The position numbers were made by a program, and so were the translations under genes. Shown piece after piece: positions 14,664-23,701 of a stretch of 35,735 nucleotides of DNA (its first letter is position 1; the number at the start of each line of letters is the position of its first letter). The DNA comes from Bacteroidota bacterium (GTDB lineage: Bacteria; Bacteroidota; Bacteroidia; Chitinophagales; Chitinophagaceae), in NCBI GenBank assembly GCA_018268015.1, contig JAFDXJ010000037.1, positions 1-35,735 on the forward strand, written 5' to 3'. The notes below the pieces were generated by a model. It searched no databases. It saw only the letters and a list, made by a program, of their open reading frames with translations, and had not been told where the DNA came from.

Positions 14664-15542
14664 TTAAGCTCTGTATCTTTTTCTAAAACCCGTGGGGGAA
14701 ACATGATATTTTTGCCTGAAAGCAGTTGCAAAATATTCCACACTGGCAAACCCTGCCTGTATGGACACTTCCGTTATCGAAGCAGAACTATTTTTTAAAA
14801 GCATTTCGCCATGTTTGATTCTTATATTTTGTAAATATTGATGCGGTGAGTAAGAAGTGAATGTTTTAAATATCCTGCTAAAATGAAAAGGACTTACACA
14901 GGCATAAGATGAAATTTCAAACAATGAAATATCACTGTCAAAATTTTCGTTCATATAATCTTTTGCCTTTTCAATGGTGCTGAGATGAAATTTTTTTGAA
15001 GAGAAATTAATTTCATCATTAATTGCCGGGGTGGTAATTGAATTCACCACCAGCTTCAGCAGTTCGATTATTATATTATCCATTATTAATTTTCCTGAAC
15101 TCGTGTTTTTCAAAATTTGATAGTGCAGGTATTCCATTTCCGGGCTTGCTTTCAGTATCAGCGACAGAATATTTGGATTTCCAAAAAAGAAAGCATGTTT
15201 CAGGTTCAAATCATCAATCAGCTGATGATAAGATTCAGTCGTAAAGTTTAGGATTGAACATTGCCCGGTAGCAGGACGCAAGAGATATTCATAATCCGGT
15301 TTTTCAATAAGCACATGCCCGGTATGCATGGCGAAAGTTTCCTTTCTCAAATCAAAACTAAAATTCCCGTTTCTTATAAATACTACACAAAAACAATCAT
15401 TATTGCCTTTGGTTTTATTTTTATCAATACCAAAATCAAAGGCCCAGTTTTTTATTTCGTAAAAATCGGACTTGAAAACATAATCTGAAATTATCTTACC
15501 GGATTTTAAAATAGAACTGTCCTCCTGCACAAGTTTACTCAT
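14664..15542 (-). CDS. AraC family transcriptional regulator
   Basis: A 292-residue protein with an N-terminal cupin-like ligand domain (NFSFDLRKETFAMHTGHVLIEKPDYEYLL) and a C-terminal double helix-turn-helix over about residues 190-290. The second HTH carries ITEVSIQAGFASVEYFATAFRQKYHVSPTGFRKRYR, the classical AraC signature. It heads a same-strand set with the Crp-type and flavodoxin-like genes. It is one of two AraC-type proteins in the window that could bind the direct half-sites at the three operator copies. The same frame stays open upstream apart from one TAG at 15636-15638. Confidence 0.9.
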   Translation of the reverse strand: MSKLVQEDSSILKSGKIISDYVFKSDFYEIKNWAFDFGIDKNKTKGNNDCFCVVFIRNGNFSFDLRKETFAMHTGHVLIEKPDYEYLLRPATGQCSILNFTTESYHQLIDDLNLKHAFFFGNPNILSLILKASPEMEYLHYQILKNTSSGKLIMDNIIIELLKLVVNSITTPAINDEINFSSKKFHLSTIEKAKDYMNENFDSDISLFEISSYACVSPFHFSRIFKTFTSYSPHQYLQNIRIKHGEMLLKNSSASITEVSIQAGFASVEYFATAFRQKYHVSPTGFRKRYRA

Positions 15543-15814
15543 AGATTCATTTAGTACAAAGTTATTAAATGCACATTGTTCAAAATAGCCATTTACAAAA
15601 AGAGCAAGATTTTGAAGGTCATCAATAATTCGTCTCTATAAATTGCATACATCGGGAAACGGAGATGTATTTATAGCTTCTATATACTCCAAGCCAACAG
15701 GCATAGATATTTCCGGTAAAGTTAATGTCTTGTAAAATGTCATAAAATATCAATTCGGATATATTACTCAAAAAAAGATACAAATTATTTTAAAAAACTA
15801 AATCAAAAATTAGA

Positions 15815-16288
15815 ATGAAAAACAGGTATGTTCTCTTTATGGCTTTCATCTTAAGCTTTTCCATTTCAGCAAATGCGCAATCAAATCAAAATAGCAAATT
15901 GGAAGAAGCAAAGAAAGCAATTGCTGAAAGTAATGCACTGTACTTTAAATCCAGTGAACAAAATGACCCCTCAATTTTCGTAAACAGTTATGCAAATGAT
16001 GCTTGTGTATTACCGCCAAATGCACCAATTGTTTGTGGCAAAGAAGCGCTGGAAAAATTTTTTAAAACAAGTTATGAAAATGGAATTAGAGGTGGCAGAT
16101 TTGTTACGTTAGATGTTTTTGGAGACGGCATTGAATATGTTACAGAAATCGGAACCGGCCAGGTGTGGGGAGCGGATAAAAAAATAATGGACGATTTTAA
16201 ATATTTAGTACTCTGGAAGAAGACAAAGGATGGTTGGAAAATGTATAGAGATTCTTTTAGCAGTAATCTGCCTGCCAGTCGGAAATAA
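15815..16288 (+). CDS. Secreted SnoaL-like/DUF4440 protein
   Basis: The 157-residue protein has a signal peptide ending at about residue 22 (ANAQ), followed by one NTF2-like domain. KAIAESNALYFKSSEQNDPSIFVNSYANDACVLPPNAPIVCGKEALEKFF is the typical DUF4440/SgcJ-like start, and YLVLWKKTKDGWKMYRDSFSSN the typical end. The cavity probably holds a small molecule, but there is no evidence of catalysis. It sits 19 bases before a lipoprotein gene on the same strand, and the three genes to 19133 may form one transcript. Confidence 0.82.
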   Translation: MKNRYVLFMAFILSFSISANAQSNQNSKLEEAKKAIAESNALYFKSSEQNDPSIFVNSYANDACVLPPNAPIVCGKEALEKFFKTSYENGIRGGRFVTLDVFGDGIEYVTEIGTGQVWGADKKIMDDFKYLVLWKKTKDGWKMYRDSFSSNLPASRK

Positions 16289-16307
16289 AATTTGGAAAAA
16301 TATTTCA

Positions 16308-17330
16308 ATGAAAATGAAGAACAAGTTTAGTGTTTTTTGTTGTATGTGCTTATGCTTATTGGCATGTCAGCAACATAAACAAAATACAGAAAATAGGATA
16401 GAGTTGGAGGAAGATGCAAAAACGCCGGTTTTATTAGGCGAAAATATTATCAGTACTGGCGACTATGAAACACATGCAGCGCTTTCGCCGTCCGGGGACA
16501 CTATATATTTTTTGAAGTGTATGCCTGATTTAAGCACTTGTGCGATTTGTGTGTCTTACAAAGAAGACAATAGCTGGTCTGACCCTGTAATCGTTCCTTT
16601 TTCGGGCCGGTACTTAGATGTGGATCCTTTTATTACAAAAGATGGTAATACTATGTATTTTGTTTCAAACCGTCCTTATAAAGCGAGTGATACATTAAAT
16701 TCGAGTTGGGATATTTGGAAGGTGGAGCGCAATGGAAACAATTGGGGCAACCCTGTTCACCTGGATTCAATTATCAATAGCAATGCTAATGAATATTATC
16801 CCACAGTTGCTGACAATGGCACTTTGTATTTCGGTTCGTCCAGGGGAGGTGGTAATGGAGGCAGTGATATTTATCGTTCAAAACCGATAAAAGGAGTATT
16901 TGCTTCAGTTGAAAATCTCGGTGATTCTGTAAATACAACTGATAATGACTACGAAGCTTTTATTGCCCCGGATGAGAGTTACCTGATAATAATGGCAACA
17001 ATCCCAAATGGATTAACGAATGCCCACCTTTATTATTCACTTAATAAAAATGGTAACTGGTCAAAAGCAACAAAACTTCAGGGCCCTGTAAATTCTTCAG
17101 CAGCGGAGTGGTCGCCAAAGGTTACAAGAGATGGTAAATATTTTTATTTCGGAAGTACCCGTAACCGTAATAACGGTATCCCCTCAAAATCAGAAACGCT
17201 TACTGAATTTAGCAAACGTATCCATGAAAGCGGGAATGGATTGAGTGATATTTATTATGTGAATTTTAATTCCCTGTCATTAGATAGTATTATCCAAAAA
17301 ATGAAAGAGTTGGTATTAATAAGAAGTTGA
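16308..17330 (+). CDS. PD40/TolB-like beta-propeller lipoprotein
   Basis: A 340-residue protein from the ATG at 16308. An upstream frame from 16230 overlaps the previous gene and is rejected. The signal peptide ends in a lipobox LLAC (C20). Repeated propeller blades are visible as AALSPSGDTIYFLK, PFITKDGNTMYFVSNR, PTVADNGTLYFGSSR, AFIAPDESYLIIMA and PKVTRDGKYFYFGSTR. These are WD40-like PD40 repeats found in OmpA/TolB-associated proteins. It probably sits on the periplasmic or outer-membrane face, binding a protein or glycan. No catalytic motif is seen. Confidence 0.82.
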   Translation: MKMKNKFSVFCCMCLCLLACQQHKQNTENRIELEEDAKTPVLLGENIISTGDYETHAALSPSGDTIYFLKCMPDLSTCAICVSYKEDNSWSDPVIVPFSGRYLDVDPFITKDGNTMYFVSNRPYKASDTLNSSWDIWKVERNGNNWGNPVHLDSIINSNANEYYPTVADNGTLYFGSSRGGGNGGSDIYRSKPIKGVFASVENLGDSVNTTDNDYEAFIAPDESYLIIMATIPNGLTNAHLYYSLNKNGNWSKATKLQGPVNSSAAEWSPKVTRDGKYFYFGSTRNRNNGIPSKSETLTEFSKRIHESGNGLSDIYYVNFNSLSLDSIIQKMKELVLIRS

Positions 17331-17447
17331 AAAAAATTAAGGATTAGTGAACTGAAAAAGTTTTATCTGCTGGCATTGGTGATTGCACGCATTGCGATTA
17401 ATTGCTCATCCGGAGTTTTTTTACTAAAACCAAATCCAAATAAAGTT

Positions 17448-19133
17448 ATGACAGCAATAATGACAAATGCAGTTTTAGAAAAGAACGGGCAGTTAAAAAT
17501 ATCCGCCTCCTCAACTTCATCTGCAAGAGATTTTGATTTTTTACTTGGAATGAAATATGTGCACCATAAAAAACTCAAAACAAGATTAAACAATTGTACA
17601 GAATGGATTGAATTTGATGGTGGATATTCTTTTGAACTTGTGTTGGATGGAACCGGAAATTTTGAACAGCACCGGATGATTGATGCACAGGGCAAAACAA
17701 TGGAAGGCGCTGCATTACGGTTGTTTAATCCTGCTACAAAGTTATGGTCAATATATTGGTCAGACAGCCGCCTGGGAGTTTTAGATTCACCAATGGTGGG
17801 TTCTTTTGAAAACCATATTGGGCGTTTTTATGGCAAAGATGTTTTTGATGGGATTCCTATTTTAGTTCAATTTCTTTGGGATGCTACTAACCCGGATATA
17901 CCTGCATGGAGCCAGGCCTTTTCTAAAGATGATGGAAGAACCTGGGAATGGAACTGGTATATGACATTTTCTAATAAACGAAATTCGATACAAGATTTTA
18001 ATAACAATACAGATACAGGTGAAAAAATCGGGGTACTGGAATTAAGAAACTATTTGCTTAAAAATGGTTGCAGGAATGATTTTGCCAAATATTTTGAAGC
18101 AAATTTTGTAGCATCTCAATATGCAATGAAGGGTTACCCAATCGCAAGATATTTCGTAAAAGACCAGGCAGATAATTTTTTTTGGATGAGGGGATTTCAA
18201 AGTATGAATAGTAGAAGTGTTTTTTTGCCAAATTTTTATTATGGCGATTTTTGGAAACAACACAGAAATGCTGCGAATTCCATGATTGCAAATAATGATA
18301 ATGTTTATCTGTTACATCCCCTGGTTTTGGAAAATGATTCTTTAGTGAGAACCGATTATATAAATAGTGCTGAACTTGAACCGAAAGGTAAAATTGCGGT
18401 AGTTGAGTTTTATATTTCAAACACAAAGCTGAACCAACTTAAGAATCTATTTTCAAAAACTTATCTGCCGCTTCTGAAAAGAATGGGCAGTTCTGAAATC
18501 AGTGTTTGGGAAAGTGAATTGGAAGAAAACGACTTTCCTCAATTGCCCGTTTTCCAGGATAAAAACCTGCTTGTAACTATTAGTTTTTACGAGAATGAGG
18601 CTGAATATTACAGAATCAAAGCAATTGTAGAATCAGCAATTGATGAAAACCTCATGGCTGATTTACAGGATGCCATTACGCTGAAACACTCGTTAGTGCT
18701 TTTGCCTGTAAAAATTATAAATAATAAACTATTAAATCCGGTAGAAAAAGAAACTTCAAGTCCAGATAAAGAAACTCTTAGCAAACTGAATGAGCAGTTT
18801 ATAAAAAACTTCATCAACCAGAATGTAACTGCACATGAGAAAATAATCTATAAAGATTTTGTATGTATTGAAAATAATGGAACAGTTGTTGCCCGTGATG
18901 ATTATATGAAAGCATGGGCTACAGATTATCAGGATAGCCAACTCTCTTCTTTTTCATATACGGATGAATATATCAGGATATTCGGAAACTTTGCTTTAGT
19001 AAGGTCGAAAACAACTTATACAAAAGTAAAAGACGGGCAAACAGTATCTGGCAATTCAGTTTACACTGATACTTACATAAAAGAAAACGGAAGATGGTGG
19101 TGTGTGCAGGCGCAAATAACGCCGGTGTTATGA
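17448..19133 (+). CDS. Three-domain fusion: DUF1579-like + NIPSNAP + SnoaL-like
   Basis: The ATG at 17448 gives 561 residues. A TTG at 17376 would add 24, but the homologous part begins later. Domain 1 (about residues 25-175) runs from FDFLLG to DDGRTWEWNWY and matches the secreted DUF1579-like protein at 6627-7205. Domain 2 (about 190-300) starts KIGVLELRNYLLKNGCRNDFAKYFEANF and includes FFWMRGFQSM and FWKQHRNAANSMI, the NIPSNAP signature. A second alpha/beta ferredoxin-like half follows. Domain 3 (from about 445) is NTF2-like, ending KENGRWWCVQAQITPV. There is no signal peptide from this start. The three folds are usually separate proteins; function is unknown. Confidence 0.75.
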   Translation: MTAIMTNAVLEKNGQLKISASSTSSARDFDFLLGMKYVHHKKLKTRLNNCTEWIEFDGGYSFELVLDGTGNFEQHRMIDAQGKTMEGAALRLFNPATKLWSIYWSDSRLGVLDSPMVGSFENHIGRFYGKDVFDGIPILVQFLWDATNPDIPAWSQAFSKDDGRTWEWNWYMTFSNKRNSIQDFNNNTDTGEKIGVLELRNYLLKNGCRNDFAKYFEANFVASQYAMKGYPIARYFVKDQADNFFWMRGFQSMNSRSVFLPNFYYGDFWKQHRNAANSMIANNDNVYLLHPLVLENDSLVRTDYINSAELEPKGKIAVVEFYISNTKLNQLKNLFSKTYLPLLKRMGSSEISVWESELEENDFPQLPVFQDKNLLVTISFYENEAEYYRIKAIVESAIDENLMADLQDAITLKHSLVLLPVKIINNKLLNPVEKETSSPDKETLSKLNEQFIKNFINQNVTAHEKIIYKDFVCIENNGTVVARDDYMKAWATDYQDSQLSSFSYTDEYIRIFGNFALVRSKTTYTKVKDGQTVSGNSVYTDTYIKENGRWWCVQAQITPVL

Positions 19134-19327
19134 GTTGAAGAGGTTGTGTTTTTAAACAATGCATTTAATTCGCATAACCTTATAAATAGAGCTTATACTT
19201 TTGGCATATACCTTGTAATTATCACTTCTACAAAAATTCAATCTGCAATAACCTGGAATGATTTCTTAACAAATGTTATTGTATAGAGCCGGATGGCTAA
19301 ATAATTTTGGTAAATCAAATTTTAATA

Positions 19328-20152
19328 ATGAAAAAAACAGTTTTAATTACAGGAGCTTCATCAGGAATTGGCAAAGCCGCTGCCAAAGAATTTGCTGCAA
19401 ATAACTGGAATGTTATTGCAACTATGCGGAATCCTGAAAAAGAAAAAGAATTATCTAAAATTGAGCATATACTTGTAACAGAGCTTGATGTGGAAAAGGC
19501 TGATACAATAAGTCATGCAATTGAAAATGGTATTCGGCAATTTGGCAATATTGATGTCTTGATCAATAATGCAGGCATGGGACTTTTCGGCGTTTTTGAA
19601 ACAACACCGGAAGAAAAAATACGCAAATTGTTTGAGACAAACGTGTTCGGTACGATGAATGTAACCAGAGCAATTTTGCCACATTTTCGCAAGCAGAAAA
19701 ATGGCATGATTGTGAACATTACCTCCAGCACAGGTCTTTTTACCATTCCGCTGTTGTCTGTTTATTCCGCTACCAAATATGCATTGGAAGGCTTTTCAGA
19801 ATCTTTATCTTTTGAATTGTCTCCTCAGAATATCAAAGTAAAGCTCATAGAGCCGGGAATGGTAGAGAGCAATTTTGATGATACCACTATGAAAAATTAT
19901 GCTGCCAATCCGGATATAACAGAATACAACGATTACCTGGAGAAAATGATACAATTTTTTTCAAGTGAAAGTTCAGGAGCGCAAAAGGTTACAGCAGAAG
20001 AAGCCGCCGAAGCAATCTATAGCGCTGTTACTGATGAATCGAATACGCTGCGATATATTATCGGAAAGGATGTGGAGACCATGATGGGTATGCGCAGATC
20101 AATGCCCGATCAGGAGTATATGGAGATGATGTGGAAAAGATTTGCAGTATAA
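19328..20152 (+). CDS. Short-chain dehydrogenase/reductase
   Basis: A 274-residue classical SDR from the ATG at 19328 (a start seven codons upstream is less likely). It shows the cofactor motif TGASSGIG (residues 8-15), the structural NNAG (80-83), a catalytic Ser in NITSSTG (S133) and YSATK (Y146, K150). The extended C-terminus with EPGMVESNF fits oxidoreductases acting on lipophilic or carbonyl substrates. The Ser-Tyr-Lys triad is complete, so it should be active with NAD(P)H; substrate unknown. It lies before the broken RibD-like gene. Confidence 0.92.
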   Translation: MKKTVLITGASSGIGKAAAKEFAANNWNVIATMRNPEKEKELSKIEHILVTELDVEKADTISHAIENGIRQFGNIDVLINNAGMGLFGVFETTPEEKIRKLFETNVFGTMNVTRAILPHFRKQKNGMIVNITSSTGLFTIPLLSVYSATKYALEGFSESLSFELSPQNIKVKLIEPGMVESNFDDTTMKNYAANPDITEYNDYLEKMIQFFSSESSGAQKVTAEEAAEAIYSAVTDESNTLRYIIGKDVETMMGMRRSMPDQEYMEMMWKRFAV

Positions 20153-20221
20153 GATTGAAAACGATTTAATGAAAATTTGGGCATGTCGTTTTTAATTGGA
20201 ATAAACAAAAATGTACATAAT

Positions 20222-20778
20222 ATGAGAAAAGTAATTGCGGCAATAAACATGACGCTTGATGCGATTTGTGACCACAGGGTCGGAGTGGTTGATGAAGAAC
20301 TACATCAACATTATGCTGACCTTATAAATATCGCAGGAGTAATTTTATACGGTCGGACAACCTACCAACTCATGCAGTTTTGGCAAACATTATTGAAAAA
20401 TCCTTCAGGTGAAAAATCAATGGATAACTTTGCAATTTCAATAGACAAAATTCGAAGCTTGTTTTCTCTCACACATTAAAAGACGCAGGTTGGGATAGTG
20501 CAAATCTTGCAAGTTCACCGCTTGAGCAAAATGTTTTGGAACTCATGCAACAAACAGGAAAGGATATTTTGGTAGGCAGCCGGAGTTTGATTGTCCAACT
20601 TTTAAATAGTAACCTTATTGATGAATTCCAAATTTGTATTCATCCAATCATTGAAGGGAAAGGTCTTCTCTTGTTTGACCAGATAAAAGACAGGATTATG
20701 TTACGACTCATTAGGACAAAAACATTTAATTCGGGGGTGACGGTATTTTACTACAAACCCGGGATAGAAGAAAAATGA
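20222..20778 (+). pseudogene. RibD C-terminal/dihydrofolate reductase-like protein, frameshifted
   Basis: The first half (from the ATG at 20222) reads MRKVIAAINMTLDAICDH...ILYGRTTYQLMQFW...DKIRS. The second half, in another frame, reads LVFSHTLKDAGW...ILVGSRSLIVQL...LIDEFQICIHPIIEGKG...FYYKP. Together they make the usual ~185-residue RibD_C/DHFR-like protein. The break lies near 20455-20462 and is explained by loss of one base; restoring AA to AAA in CGAAGCTT gives DKIRKLVFSHTL. Otherwise the sequence is well conserved, so this is either a recent inactivation or a sequencing error. Confidence 0.8.
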
Positions 20779-20978
20779 ACCGGTAGCATTACGAGCCTGT
20801 CTGCCGGTGGGGATAGTTGAAGTAGTTTTATTTGTAAAAGTATATTGAACAGTTGTATAAATATGGCTAAACCGGCTCCTCAGAAAGGCCATTTTACACC
20901 TTGAGATTTGCAAATGTGGCCGTTAATTTTACTTCATTAGAATTATTATAAATTTTAAATTTTTAAAACAAAAAAATC

Positions 20979-21914
20979 ATGAAAAATCAAAGTTTCACAA
21001 CTACTATTCAGGTAGATCAAAGTCAGCAAGAAGTATTCAATGCCATCAACAACGTTCGCGGTTGGTGGTCTAATAACATAGAAGGAAGAACGGATCAGGC
21101 AAACAGTGAGTTTATTTACAGGGATAAATACCTGACTGCTAAAATGAAGATAACTCAATTCTCTCCCGAAAAGATTGTTTGGGATGTGGTAGAAACGCAT
21201 AACACCTTCTTTGGAGAAAAATATGAAAAGGAATGGGATGGTACGAAAATCATTTTTGACATCAACAAAACGGCCGGTAACAAAACCGAATTACGATTCA
21301 CGCATCAGGGTTTAGTGCCGCAGTTTGAATGTTTTACCGTTTGTTCCAATTCATGGGATTATTTTATCACCACCAGTCTGAAGAGTTTGATTGAGACAGG
21401 GAAGGGAAAAGATATTTCCAAAGATGAAGATTCCTTTACTACTTCCTTTATAGTGGAGCAATCTCCTGAAAAGGTATTCAATTCCATCAACGATGTGCGT
21501 GGATGGTGGTCTGAAGAAATTGAGGGCAAGACCGATGTGCTCCATGCAGATTTTTTTTACCACTACAAAGATGTGCACTTGTGCAAAATGCAGATCGTGG
21601 AACTGATTCCCAATAAGAAAGTAGTATGGTTTGTAAAAGACAACGAATTCAATTTTGTGAAAGATAAAACAGAATGGAAGGGAACCAAAATTGTGTTTGA
21701 GATAGAAAAAATTGGAGATAAAACCCAATTGGCCTTTACCCATCACGGCCTCGTAAAGGAATATGAATGTTATAATGTTTGTGAAGATGCCTGGACAAAC
21801 TACATACAGGGAAGTTTGAAGAATTTAATTATCACAGGAAAAGGAAATCCCAATGCAAAAGAAGGAGGCCTTAACGCTGAATTGATAAAGAAATGGGGAT
21901 TGCCTGAAAAATGA
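20979..21914 (+). CDS. Tandem double SRPBCC (AHSA1-like) protein
   Basis: A 311-residue protein made of two SRPBCC domains of about 145 residues, followed by a short tail. The copies align at VFNAINNVRGWWSNNIEGRTD (domain 1) and VFNSINDVRGWWSEEIEGKTD (domain 2). They align again at ELRFTHQGLVPQFECFTVCSNSWD and QLAFTHHGLVKEYECYNVCEDAWT. Single-domain proteins of this branch are usual in Bacteroidota, so this is an in-frame duplication. Two cavities in one chain could bind two ligands or act as a fixed pseudo-dimer (inference). It converges with the VOC gene at 21924, 9 bases away. Confidence 0.88.
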   Translation: MKNQSFTTTIQVDQSQQEVFNAINNVRGWWSNNIEGRTDQANSEFIYRDKYLTAKMKITQFSPEKIVWDVVETHNTFFGEKYEKEWDGTKIIFDINKTAGNKTELRFTHQGLVPQFECFTVCSNSWDYFITTSLKSLIETGKGKDISKDEDSFTTSFIVEQSPEKVFNSINDVRGWWSEEIEGKTDVLHADFFYHYKDVHLCKMQIVELIPNKKVVWFVKDNEFNFVKDKTEWKGTKIVFEIEKIGDKTQLAFTHHGLVKEYECYNVCEDAWTNYIQGSLKNLIITGKGNPNAKEGGLNAELIKKWGLPEK

Positions 21915-21923
21915 TTTATTATT

Positions 21924-22304
21924 TTACAATTCAAAAAAACCAATCGGGTTCCCTTCTGTGTCACTGCACAAACTGCAATAACCCGGGGCATCCACCGGAA
22001 ATTTGGACTTTATTACTCTGCCTCCGGCTGCAATCACTTTTTGTTCGCTTGCTGTGCAATCCTCCGTAGGGAAATAAACAATCGTGTTTACGGCTTTTCC
22101 ATCGCCGGTTTTTGTGCCCTTCATTTCTATTAAAACGTCGCTAACTATACTATTGTCTTTGCCGGTGGCAAAGGATGTCATTTTCAATACGGGGGTTTCT
22201 ACCACCTCATTAATTTTTTCGCTTAACACGGTTGAGTAAAATGACCTGGCCCGGTGAATGTCTTTCACATAAATTTCAAACCAGCAAATGATGTTTTTAT
22301 TCAT
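21924..22304 (-). CDS. VOC family protein
   Basis: A 126-residue VOC protein, starting IICWFEIYVKDIHRARSFYSTVL and ending AGGRVIKSKFPVDAPGYCSLCSDTEGNPIGFFEL. This second half matches the group of short 'VOC family' proteins with DTEGNxIGF at the C-terminal strand. It probably forms a dimer with a small-molecule site. It lies 8 bases after the SnoaL-like gene, so the two form a short operon. Confidence 0.87.
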   Translation of the reverse strand: MNKNIICWFEIYVKDIHRARSFYSTVLSEKINEVVETPVLKMTSFATGKDNSIVSDVLIEMKGTKTGDGKAVNTIVYFPTEDCTASEQKVIAAGGRVIKSKFPVDAPGYCSLCSDTEGNPIGFFEL

Positions 22305-22312
22305 GTAGTTTT

Positions 22313-22669
22313 TTATGTTGATAGATTATAAAAATGATTTTCCTGAATAATTTTCCCATATTTCCAACGCTTTACAGACAACTGTTTATAGTCTAATTTT
22401 CCAAATGTTTTGTGAGTGAAAATATAATGCCAATGATCTACGGAGAGATTACTATCAATAATAGTTGAAAGCAACTGAATTTTTTCAATGGCTGTGTTGT
22501 TAATAAATTTTTCTACTCCCTGGCGAAGGTTTTCCAGCCCTTTTACGGGTTCATTATTATTGTCTGTCGATATAATGTTTTCATCGTAAAAAGTATCTAT
22601 CGCTTCCATAAAATGATGTTGGCTTACTAAGCTGTAAAACGCATGTACTGTTTCTTCAAAGTTTTTCAC
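22313..22669 (-). CDS. SnoaL-like NTF2-fold protein (GTG start)
   Basis: A 118-residue protein. The first helices and strands, VHAFYSLVSQHHFMEAIDTFYDENIISTDNNNEPVKGLENL, are the SnoaL/NTF2-like beginning. WHYIFTHKTFGKLDYKQLSVKRWKYGKIIQENHFYN forms the curved sheet. The start is GTG at 22669, since the ATG two bases upstream is out of frame and meets a stop at once. Function is unknown; the VOC partner downstream suggests small-molecule binding. No signal peptide. Confidence 0.75.
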   Translation of the reverse strand: MKNFEETVHAFYSLVSQHHFMEAIDTFYDENIISTDNNNEPVKGLENLRQGVEKFINNTAIEKIQLLSTIIDSNLSVDHWHYIFTHKTFGKLDYKQLSVKRWKYGKIIQENHFYNLST

Positions 22670-22878
22670 ATTGATGATAATTTCTGTGATTAATCGTTCA
22701 TTTTTTCCACATTATCTATGTTTCGCAGGGCTCTCTCCATTAGCAAAATTTCTAAAGTATATTTTGATTTCCTATCCGCCGAGACTTATGCAAAGGTCAT
22801 TCAACTGTCCGTATTTCATACGATTTAATAAATCCGAAAAACTAATTATTAGAGTCAACTTGTTGAGTCTGCTTAAGG

Positions 22879-23661
22879 CTAAAAGTTCGCACTTTTATCT
22901 TCAGTATATCCGGCAGGTATCTGAAATATACTAGCAGGTAAATCTTTGTGTTCTACTTTTGTGAGTTCCCAATTCGTTGAACTATTTTTCCCTTTCACAA
23001 TTATTTTTACAAACATACCAACACAACCCATTTGCTTTAACTGAGGAGCTACATCCGGTGCAAAAGCAACGCTCATACTTTTTGAATCACTGTGATCTAT
23101 CCATTCTTTTACTTTATCAGGCAATGGTATTTCACTACTCTTCCAAATTTCCATTGTATCCGTAGTGATTAGCATTCCACTATTGGTTGTAGTATTAAAA
23201 ATACGTGCATGTACACTTTGAAAGCCCATGATATTTTCTTCTCCGATTTTTGTAACAGTAGATTGGGTTTTTGTTCCGTTGTTGAGGTTCAACTTGTTTA
23301 CATTTAATACGGAATAAGTCTTTGCTTCATCATCAAGTATAATACTTTCTTCGGGCTTATCAGCATGTCCAATTGATATCATATTATTGGTAGTTTGATG
23401 CCCATTAAAATTCATAGTCATATCCATCTCGGTACGAAAATCACCTGCTGAAGAAATAAAAAGCTTTCTGATGCCGTTAATGGACATACTTTTTCCTGTT
23501 GTGGTAATGGTATATTCATAGTACATATCCTTCCCATTGCCTGAAACGCCGGCTATATTTGATTCTTTCGGCCCTGTATTCTTATCTGTGGCAGTTCCTG
23601 AACAAGTTTACTAGATCAATGCATAGAAAAGAGTAAAAGAATATAATTTTAATTGTTTCAT
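22879..23661 (-). pseudogene. DUF4412 lipoprotein with two stop codons at the lipobox
   Basis: From an ATG at 23661 the frame reads a signal peptide (KQLKLYSFTLFYALI), then TAG TAA (23613-23608), then TCSGTATDKN and an open 250-codon remainder. The lipobox Cys follows directly. Undoing one T loss and one extra A would give LILVTCSG, a perfect lipobox, so compensating indels explain the stops. The body from MYYEYTI onward is a complete DUF4412-like domain with MGCVGMFVK and IFQIPAGYTED. Without its signal it would stay in the cytoplasm. Paralogous to the genes at 23702 and 27614. Confidence 0.75.
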
Positions 23662-23701
23662 AATTGACATATTTTATATTAATGTTAGAAGAAATAGATT
23701 T

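Noticed and set aside
14636..14749. N-terminal extension of the Crp-type regulator
   Set aside because: It overlaps the end of the AraC gene in another frame and is unlike the start of Crp-type proteins; ATG at 14635 or 14623 fits better.
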